A DNA stretch of 26,444 nt from a virus, in IMG/VR virus record IMGVR_UViG_3300035703_000378, positions 1-26,444 of that record; one strand, written 5' to 3'. The notes under the pieces were generated by a model. The model made no database searches. It saw only the letters and a program-made list of their open reading frames with translations, and was not told the DNA's origin. The stretch's first letter is position 1. Each line of letters opens with the position of its first letter. Positions 22,506 through 26,444 of the stretch are shown one piece after another. The position numbers and the translations under genes are program-made.

Positions 22506-22711
22506 GGCTTCTTGGGGGAGGGGATTACGCGGTAATAGGACAGGTCGCAACTTAGGCCGGGTCCGTCGTCCTCAATCCAATCCGTGAGGCCTGGTTCGTT
22601 TTTGCCAATGTTAATCTGCATCCTTCCCCCGTTTGCCACGGTGGCGTAGAGTGCCGCGATTTCCGCGGCCTTGGCTTTTCTTTCGGCTAGTTCTTTCTTG
22701 GTTCGTTTCAT
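22502..22711 (-). CDS. Unknown 69-aa protein
   Basis: Basic N-terminal helix (MKRTKKELAERKAKAAEIAA), then a strand-rich acidic half (PGLTDWIEDDGPGLSCDLSY). The leader ACTAACCAAAACCGAA before the ATG is A/C-rich with a CTAAC word and no Shine-Dalgarno site. It ends in a 4-bp overlap with the lipoprotein-like gene. No family recognised. Confidence 0.6.
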   Translation of the reverse strand: MKRTKKELAERKAKAAEIAALYATVANGGRMQINIGKNEPGLTDWIEDDGPGLSCDLSYYRVIPSPKKP

Positions 22712-22738
22712 TTCGGTTTTGGTTAGTGGGACAGTTTG

Positions 22739-22840
22739 CCCTCATGCTTCCTCGGGGTGTTTTTCGTCACTCCTGGCCTTTCTACTGGTTGTTAGGATGC
22801 CCCGCCTGCTCAACACGAGCCGGAGCGGACAGCATGAGGG
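22739..22840. repeat. 10-bp perfect inverted repeat spanning the 22712-22846 gap
   Basis: CCCTCATGCT (22739-22748) and AGCATGAGGG (22831-22840) are exact reverse complements, separated by 82 bases. The gap has no gene except a 17-codon frame. The arms could pair in RNA and present the leader of the 69-aa gene in a structured form, or be a protein-binding pair. Confidence 0.35.
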
Positions 22841-22846
22841 AGATTG

Positions 22847-23041
22847 TTAGCGCCCCCGCTTCGTCGGGCTGATGAACCTCTTGTCGGTCCATCTGGCGAC
22901 GGTTGGGGCGCAGGCTGCGCAGTGCGTGCGGTTTTCCCATCGCTCCCATCTGGTTGTTGGCGATGGCCAGAATGGATTTCCGCAGCAGGCGCATATTCTG
23001 ATCTCAGTTTCTCGCCAGTTAGGGCGCGGCTTTCGCGGCAT
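22847..23041 (-). CDS. Small zinc-ribbon-like protein
   Basis: The 64-aa protein (MPRKPRPNWRETEIRICACC) has CACCGNPFWPS and THCAACAPT, two CxxC knuckles about 26 residues apart, and a basic C-terminus. Its ATG lies inside the last codons of the MazG/zinc gene, with overlap of 23 bases. A single-zinc fold with a DNA or RNA role is likely. Confidence 0.65.
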   Translation of the reverse strand: MPRKPRPNWRETEIRICACCGNPFWPSPTTRWERWENRTHCAACAPTVARWTDKRFISPTKRGR

Positions 23042-23627
23042 TGGCGAGGTGGGGGTAGCTTTTGTGCACGTGTCCGCAGACCTTGCACCGCTTGATGGGC
23101 ACGCCGTCCTTCATCGAGCTTCCAATGGTTTTGACGCCTCCGCAGGAGGGGCAGACGAGCGGCTTGCGTCCGCCGCCGGGTTTGCGAGGGCGGGCAGCAG
23201 GTCCGGGGCAAGCAGTTGGATCATTCCCCGCTCCACCAAGATCCCGAATCGGTACAGCGTCGGGTATGCTAGGATGAAGAGTGGGATTCCGATGCAGTAC
23301 GCCAGCAGCGCCAGCGTCGTCTTGATTTTGTTTCTGGTTTTCGTGGTCATGAATCATCCGTTTGGCATACACCGCCGCGTCCAGCAACTCTTGGTAAAAA
23401 TGAGTGAGCCACGCGAGAAACGGCAAATCGTTAGCCATCACCGTTGTCCCATACTTGGCGATTCCGCGCCGCTGACGTTCCGCGATGTCAGCGCAGACTG
23501 CGGCCTCGGTTCCGGTTGCCGCGTAAACGCCATTTTCCGGCGGGGTTGGTTCCGTTAGGGTGGTGACAGCGGGCGCGCCGCTATCTGCGCTCTGCGTGGC
23601 GTTTGGCGCGGTTTCTGTGCTATTCAT
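23019..23627 (-). CDS. MazG-related protein with C-terminal zinc ribbon
   Basis: From ATG 23627 (MNSTETAPNATQSADSG) the product is 202 aa; the start overlaps the stop of the 56-aa zinc gene and has GGAGGG upstream. Residues about 45-95 carry ADIAERQRRGIAKYGTTV and FYQELLDAAVYAKRMI, a pattern common in phage proteins of the MazG-like all-alpha NTP hydrolase group. A linker of about 55 residues has coding properties of the other frame, which encodes a membrane protein. The end is a zinc ribbon, CPSCGGVKTIG and RCKVCGH. The frame is open throughout, so the ribbon is probably fused; a separate zinc gene would lack an ATG. Confidence 0.55.
   Translation of the reverse strand: MNSTETAPNATQSADSGAPAVTTLTEPTPPENGVYAATGTEAAVCADIAERQRRGIAKYGTTVMANDLPFLAWLTHFYQELLDAAVYAKRMIHDHENQKQNQDDAGAAGVLHRNPTLHPSIPDAVPIRDLGGAGNDPTACPGPAARPRKPGGGRKPLVCPSCGGVKTIGSSMKDGVPIKRCKVCGHVHKSYPHLANAAKAAP
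23111..23350 (-). CDS. Out-of-frame nested membrane protein
   Basis: A 79-aa protein (MTTKTRNKIKTTLALLAYCI) inside the MazG-like gene in another frame. Residues 12-36 form a hydrophobic segment with a basic N-terminus and a second amphipathic part (LVERGMIQLLAPDLLPAL). Codons in this frame are regular (CTG, ATC, CTC) while those of the host frame in the same stretch are poor, so this frame is probably the translated one here. It could be a small inner-membrane protein of exclusion or lysis type; function unknown. Confidence 0.5.
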   Translation of the reverse strand: MTTKTRNKIKTTLALLAYCIGIPLFILAYPTLYRFGILVERGMIQLLAPDLLPALANPAADASRSSAPPAEASKPLEAR

Positions 23628-23790
23628 CGCGCCCAGTCCCTCCGCACTGCGGGCATGGGGCGAAAACTGGCTTACTTCCTCCCTCTTGCTCGCCGTAGTG
23701 TCCTGTTCCGGATTCGACGTGGCCGTTTCCGTTGCAATGTCGGCAGGGTCGGTCACGAGGTGGCCGTTTTCTTGCTGGCTTGGTTGACAT
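23620..23790 (-). CDS. Tiny DnaJ-type zinc-finger protein
   Basis: A 56-aa frame from ATG 23790 (MSTKPARKRPPRDRPCRHCN) with CRHCNGNGHVESG and CPQCGGTGRDE, two CxxCxGxG knuckles that together make the zinc site of a DnaJ-type cysteine-rich fold. It ends in a 7-base overlap with the MazG-like start. A competing in-frame extension of the MazG gene to 23804 covers the same bases but has no recognisable content. Confidence 0.7.
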   Translation of the reverse strand: MSTKPARKRPPRDRPCRHCNGNGHVESGTGHYGEQEGGSKPVFAPCPQCGGTGRDE

Positions 23791-23807
23791 GGTGTCTCGC
23801 TCATTTG

Positions 23808-24500
23808 TTAGGGTGCGGCAACGGTGGCGTTGCTCTGCTGGTTGTCAATCGGTTTTTCGTTTCGTTCGCTCCAATCTGCCGTCTCGCACTGCAACAGGTA
23901 GCTCCCATGGCGATGCAGTCGGGAGGAAATCCGGTGGTCCCGGTCGCTCCACTGCGCCGGGGACAGATTGGTCGTCATGACGGTCCACCTGCCTATGCGG
24001 ACGTTGAGCAAGTCGAGCAGATAGGAAGCTGTCCATTCCGTCTGATGCTCTGCCCCTGCGTCGTCGATGACAAGCAGGCCCGCCTCCCTAGCAAAGCCCA
24101 GCTTGTGCGTGACATCGCCTCCGGATTGCTTGCGGGTGCAGAGGTTCGGCCAGTTGAGGAAGCAGGTCGGCGGGGTGGCTGGCAGGTGCATCCTGACGGC
24201 TTCCGCGATGAGCCTAGCCAAGTGCGTCTTCCCGGTGCCGTTCCCTTTGCCATTTGCGCCCCAGAGCGTCAGCCAGCACGGCGGGCGGCTCTCGCGGACG
24301 CTGCGGACGTACCGGGCTGCGATGTGGCGCATTTTCGTTAGGACGGGATCCGTTAGGACGTGGAACGAAGCAAGCTCAGTCTCGATGGCTTTCAGGTCCG
24401 TCGAGCTTGTCGGCGTTGAGCCATGCTCTGCGCTCTTCTGAGAGCGTGAAGCCCTCGCCGTTTCGGCTAGACGTGCGATTCGGTCGGCTATGGTTTCCAT
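23808..24500 (-). CDS. DnaC-like replicative helicase loader (AAA+ ATPase)
   Basis: The 230-aa protein is a DnaC/IstB-type AAA+ ATPase. A short helical N-terminus leads to LTLWGANGKGNGTGKTHLAR (Walker A), AGLLVIDDAGAE (Walker B), VMTTNLSPAQW (sensor 1) and RDHRISSRLHRHG, which holds the arginine finger. It would load the replicative helicase of host or phage at the origin. It overlaps the initiator-like gene by 125 bases in another frame, a long overlap. The stop is CCC-TAA-C. Confidence 0.8.
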   Translation of the reverse strand: METIADRIARLAETARASRSQKSAEHGSTPTSSTDLKAIETELASFHVLTDPVLTKMRHIAARYVRSVRESRPPCWLTLWGANGKGNGTGKTHLARLIAEAVRMHLPATPPTCFLNWPNLCTRKQSGGDVTHKLGFAREAGLLVIDDAGAEHQTEWTASYLLDLLNVRIGRWTVMTTNLSPAQWSDRDHRISSRLHRHGSYLLQCETADWSERNEKPIDNQQSNATVAAP

Positions 24501-25194
24501 TTTGTGGTGGGGTTGCGATTGATGCGTTGCGCTGCCAGTTCCTCACAGCGGCTTTCCAGTCCTTCATGGGATTGCGCCCGACTCGCCACCCGTTGCTCTC
24601 GTAGTAGTCCCAGAAGCGCTGGGCTTCGACGGGTGGCAGTGCTGGCTCAAGGGTCATTCCGTAAGTCACGACATCCATGGCGCTTTGCGGTCGTGCGTCG
24701 CTCCGCTTGCGGGGCGATGCAGATACAGTTGCGAGTACTGATTCCGATTCCTGTTTCTGTTCCTCTTTCAATTCCCCTTCCTCTTCCTCTTTCTCTTTCG
24801 TTAAAGCATTCCTTGAAGGTATGCTTGAAGGTATGCTTGAAGGTATGCTTGAAGCATAGCTTGCCGGAGACTTTGGCGAGCGCCCACCCTTGCGGCCCCC
24901 TTCCCGTTTAGCTTGAACGGCTTGCTCCTGTTTTTCCGGATATTCCCACACGACCAGATTGCCTTCGGCGTCCCAAGTCCAGAGTGCGCATTTTGTGCGC
25001 AGGGTTGCGCCCTCCACGTCCATCAGCCGCTGCCACTGCCGATCGGTGAACTCCGCCGCGCCACGGATGACGCCCCCGTTTTCCTGCTGCGCGCAGTAGA
25101 GAAGCAGGTGGAACCATGCCAGTTGCTGGGCGGATTCCGCTGACGTGTACTCCGGTCCTTGGGTCCGGATGATTTCGATATTGAGCCAATGCAT
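24376..25194 (-). CDS. Putative phage replication initiator
   Basis: From ATG 25194 (MHWLNIEIIRTQGPEYTSAE) the protein has 272 aa; a TTG at 25251 would add 19 residues through a hairpin. The N-terminal 100 residues (AWFHLLLYCAQQENGGVIRG and FTDRQWQRLMDVEGATL) resemble winged-helix starts of phage replication proteins. Then follow a basic linker, the repeat SSIPSSIPSSIPS, an acidic coil, and a C-terminal unit FWDYYESNGWRVGRNPMKDW with KAAVRNWQRN, a typical ending of phage DnaD/O-type initiators. Paired with the DnaC-like gene it should form the replication module. Confidence 0.65.
   Translation of the reverse strand: MHWLNIEIIRTQGPEYTSAESAQQLAWFHLLLYCAQQENGGVIRGAAEFTDRQWQRLMDVEGATLRTKCALWTWDAEGNLVVWEYPEKQEQAVQAKREGGRKGGRSPKSPASYASSIPSSIPSSIPSRNALTKEKEEEEGELKEEQKQESESVLATVSASPRKRSDARPQSAMDVVTYGMTLEPALPPVEAQRFWDYYESNGWRVGRNPMKDWKAAVRNWQRNASIATPPQNGNHSRPNRTSSRNGEGFTLSEERRAWLNADKLDGPESHRD
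24813..24860. repeat. 12-bp tandem repeat in the initiator linker
   Basis: Three perfect copies of TTGAAGGTATGC (24813-24848) and a fourth degenerate copy encode Ser-Ser-Ile-Pro repeats in the linker of the initiator. Repeats inside initiator genes can double as origin iterons; three copies without spacing variation are weak support, and slippage is the simpler reading. Confidence 0.55.
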
Positions 25195-25247
25195 GGGCAA
25201 AAAGAAGGCCCCCAGTGTAGAACCCCGCATTTCTGCGGCACTGGGAG
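25195..25247 (-). terminator. Two-stem hairpin with T-run just before the initiator gene
   Basis: On the minus strand CCCAGTG and CACTGGG enclose a nested CCGCA-GAAA-TGCGG hairpin with a GNRA-type loop, followed by GGCCTTCTTTTTG and, after three more bases, the ATG at 25194. This is a terminator shape placed directly in front of a start codon. It may end methyltransferase-operon transcripts or attenuate the replication genes. Confidence 0.55.
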
Positions 25248-25251
25248 CCAA

Positions 25252-25324
25252 GTTGTTTTCCGTTTACCTGCCGGGTTCTAAACGGCAGTCGGTTTCTGTT
25301 AGGATACGCGGGAAGCGGGGCGTG
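25252..25324. promoter_or_regulatory. Leader region between methyltransferase and initiator
   Basis: The gap contains CCTAAC, an A-rich stretch AAACGGAAAACAAC similar to the A-rich box of promoters A and B, and then TTGGCT, but no -10 box at correct spacing because the hairpin begins there. A promoter is likely somewhere here if the hairpin is regulatory, but none is clearly seen. Confidence 0.2.
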
Positions 25325-26041
25325 TCAACTGGCGGCAAGCGGCAACTCCTGCGCCCGTTCGTTTACTGCCGCTTCAATCCGCGCGCGGGCAATGTCCAGA
25401 TACTCCGCTTCACGCTCGCAGCCAATGAAGCGGAAGCCTTCGGCAATGGCTGCTTTCCCCGTGCTGCCCGACCCCATGAACGGATCGAGCACGACGCCGC
25501 CGGGCGGTGTCACCAGTCGGCAGAGGTAGCGCATGAGGGCGGTGGGTTTGACGGTGGCATGAAAATTACTCGCCGGAATCCAATTTGCGCCGTCGCTTAT
25601 TGAAGACAGCATTTTTGACACAGCATGACTTGCACCATGGACTGATTCCGCTCGGCTTGCGTTCGTAGTACTCGGTGCTGACTGGTTTGAACTGATTGCA
25701 TTTCCGGCAGGGCTTCCACCATGTTCCGTTTCGCAATTCGCATCCGCTGTGGATTCTCTTGTGCGTGAGGGCGTCAACAAGCTGCAAATTTGTGATGTCG
25801 TTATTTTGCTTATTTCCGTCAACGTGGTGGATAAAGAAGCCAACTGGCACAGGCCCGTGATACTTGCGCCAGACTCGTCGATGTCCCATTTCACGATTGA
25901 TTCGCACATAGCCTTTTGCAGTGATTCCGCCAGTTCCGTATTCTCTTCTTTGCATAGGCCTGTAGTATGCTTCACGGTGCGGAAACCGTCGCACCCTTCA
26001 TCCCTGTCCGCCTTGCTGGCCTTGGCGCAGTATTTAATGCG
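25325..26041 (-). CDS. DNA methyltransferase (N4/N6 type), interrupted by HNH genes
   Basis: The C-terminal part is clear: FHATVKPTALMRYLCRLVTP followed by the SAM-binding DPFMGSGSTG, then FRFIGCEREAEYLDIARARI. Some 400 bases upstream in the same frame is KYCAKASKADRDEGCDGF, a segment that in intact phage methyltransferases stands about 30-50 residues before the HPTVKP motif. Between them lies an HNH gene in another frame, and directly upstream a second HNH-type gene. The frame has no stop to the right edge, but its sequence within the HNH genes is Ser/Thr-rich and unlike any methyltransferase. The catalytic DPPY-like motif is not in the window. Whether an active enzyme is made is unknown. 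Confidence 0.6.
   Translation of the reverse strand, partial: RIKYCAKASKADRDEGCDGFRTVKHTTGLCKEENTELAESLQKAMCESIVKWDIDESGASITGLCQLASLSTTLTEISKITTSQICSLLTPSRTRESTADANCETEHGGSPAGNAISSNQSAPSTTNASRAESVHGASHAVSKMLSSISDGANWIPASNFHATVKPTALMRYLCRLVTPPGGVVLDPFMGSGSTGKAAIAEGFRFIGCEREAEYLDIARARIEAAVNERAQELPLAAS
25566..25955 (-). CDS. HNH homing-type endonuclease inside the methyltransferase gene
   Basis: Started at ATG 25955 (MQRREYGTGGITAKGYVRIN) it has 129 aa; ATG 25994 would add 13 residues that read methyltransferase bases in another frame. The HNH_3-type core is GHRRVWRKYHGPVPVGFFIH then HVDGNKQNNDITNLQLV and THKRIH. A zinc knuckle pair CRKCNQFKPVSTEYY and WCKSCC follows. It cuts DNA as a mobile homing-type nuclease. 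Its stop TAA overlaps the codons of the methyltransferase just before FHATVKP. There is no space for an intron core on either side. Confidence 0.85.
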   Translation of the reverse strand: MQRREYGTGGITAKGYVRINREMGHRRVWRKYHGPVPVGFFIHHVDGNKQNNDITNLQLVDALTHKRIHSGCELRNGTWWKPCRKCNQFKPVSTEYYERKPSGISPWCKSCCVKNAVFNKRRRKLDSGE

Positions 26042-26444
26042 ACAACCCGCTTCCCCATGTCCCAAGCTCAACGGAGTGATGCTTGATGTGGCACTTCCGA
26101 CAAAGCCACCTAATCTTGAGAGGCTGACTGTAATCGTCGTGGTGCCTGTCTGACCGAGGGTTACCGCAGACACTGCAAGGCTGCCGCACGGGGTGTGCCT
26201 TTCTTGCTGCGACTCGCGCAAGAACCCGTTTGCGATAGTCGCTATCGCACGCATAGCGGTTTCGTCTATCGCTTTTGATTCGCTCGGAGTAACGGGCGTA
26301 AAAGGTTCCGACTGTGCGCTTAATTGCATTTCCCCGAGGCTTGGCCAGATTGCTACAGCTTTTTGAGCAATACAGGCGACCTGTTCTTGCAGGGATAAAG
26401 TGGACGTTGCAGTTTGCGCAGCAGATTGCTGTGGGTTTTGGTCT
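26034..26444 (-). CDS. HNH/zinc-finger protein, 5' end beyond the right edge
   Basis: The frame enters from the right edge and ends at TAA 26034-26036. It carries CCANCNVHFIPARTGRLYCS plus KSCSN, a zinc knuckle, basic helices (SERIKSDRRNRYACDSDYRK) and a C-terminal CSVCGNPRSDRHHDDYSQP then IRWLCRKCHIKHH, the familiar CxxC...HHDDY...CxxCH pattern of small phage HNH-like proteins. The stop lies in the codons of the methyltransferase frame just before KYCAKASK. It overlaps most of the non-homologous N-terminal part of that frame. Nuclease activity is probable but not certain. Confidence 0.75.
   Translation of the reverse strand, partial: RPKPTAICCANCNVHFIPARTGRLYCSKSCSNLAKPRGNAIKRTVGTFYARYSERIKSDRRNRYACDSDYRKRVLARVAARKAHPVRQPCSVCGNPRSDRHHDDYSQPLKIRWLCRKCHIKHHSVELGTWGSGLSH

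Noticed and set aside
23628-23804. N-terminal extension of the MazG-related gene to ATG 23804
   Set aside because: The same bases encode a convincing two-knuckle zinc protein in another frame, and ATG 23627 has a good upstream GGAGGG.
24813-24860. CRISPR array
   Set aside because: Repeats are 12 bp, contiguous and in frame within a gene; there are no spacers and no cas genes.
26042-26329. N-terminal part of the 334-codon methyltransferase frame
   Set aside because: It overlaps the HNH/zinc-finger gene, which has clear motifs in its own frame, and it shows no methyltransferase motif; treated as a shadow frame.
1-26444. GTTAGG enrichment as a base-calling error at modified CTGAC/CCTGG-type sites
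   Set aside because: Several of these words encode residues expected for function: the terminase Walker A Arg (ARQTGKS) and the HLAR Arg of the DnaC-like protein are AGG within GCTAGG, and would become Gly if the A were a miscalled G. GTCAGG also occurs normally elsewhere.

Overview
The window is a contiguous piece of a tailed double-stranded DNA phage or prophage (Caudoviricetes). Every convincing gene lies on the minus strand, so transcription runs from high to low coordinates. Genes are packed tightly with many ATGA and GTGA stop/start overlaps. The head module resembles phage Mu (gp28-like terminase, gp29/DUF935-like portal, gpI-like protease with a nested scaffold start, DUF2190-like cement, gp36-like connector, gpF- and gpG-like proteins). 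No Mu transposase is visible; replication genes are of the initiator plus DnaC-type loader kind. The host cannot be fixed from the sequence. Moderately high GC and many A/C-rich leaders without a Shine-Dalgarno site point away from Enterobacteria, but this is only a hint.

Layout in transcription order. 26444-25325: an HNH-type protein running off the right edge, then a DNA methyltransferase gene interrupted by HNH genes. 25194-23808: putative replication initiator and DnaC-like helicase loader. 23790-21053: small genes with two MazG-like proteins, several tiny zinc-finger proteins, a small membrane protein encoded out of frame inside a MazG-like gene, a small lipoprotein-like peptide and an M15-type endolysin. 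20881-18953: small unknown genes, one of them a possible small terminase. 18943-17282: large terminase. 17270-15537: an accessory (moron-like) cassette with its own promoter and four terminator-like hairpins, holding a 77-aa gene, a 111-aa gene, a secreted-nuclease-like SNase and a 79-aa gene. 15508-11118: portal, protease/scaffold, cement, major capsid, connector. 11117-182: a long fibre-like protein, small genes, tail terminator-like, tail tube-like, gpF-like and gpG-like proteins, tape measure, and a large hub/adhesin with a polyglycine domain. 181-1: a second copy of the accessory promoter firing into a gene that leaves the left edge.

Three observations stand out. (1) The hexamer GTTAGG occurs about 44 times on the + strand against about 5 times as CCTAAC (hand count), both inside genes and at gene junctions, where CCTAAC often holds the stop of one gene and precedes the start of the next. 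(2) The promoters at 39-100 and 17206-17270 share an A-rich upstream box, a 16-bp spacer and an identical 14-bp dyad placed at the expected transcription start. (3) A methyltransferase is split by HNH genes that lie in another frame, while its own frame stays open across about 1.1 kb.
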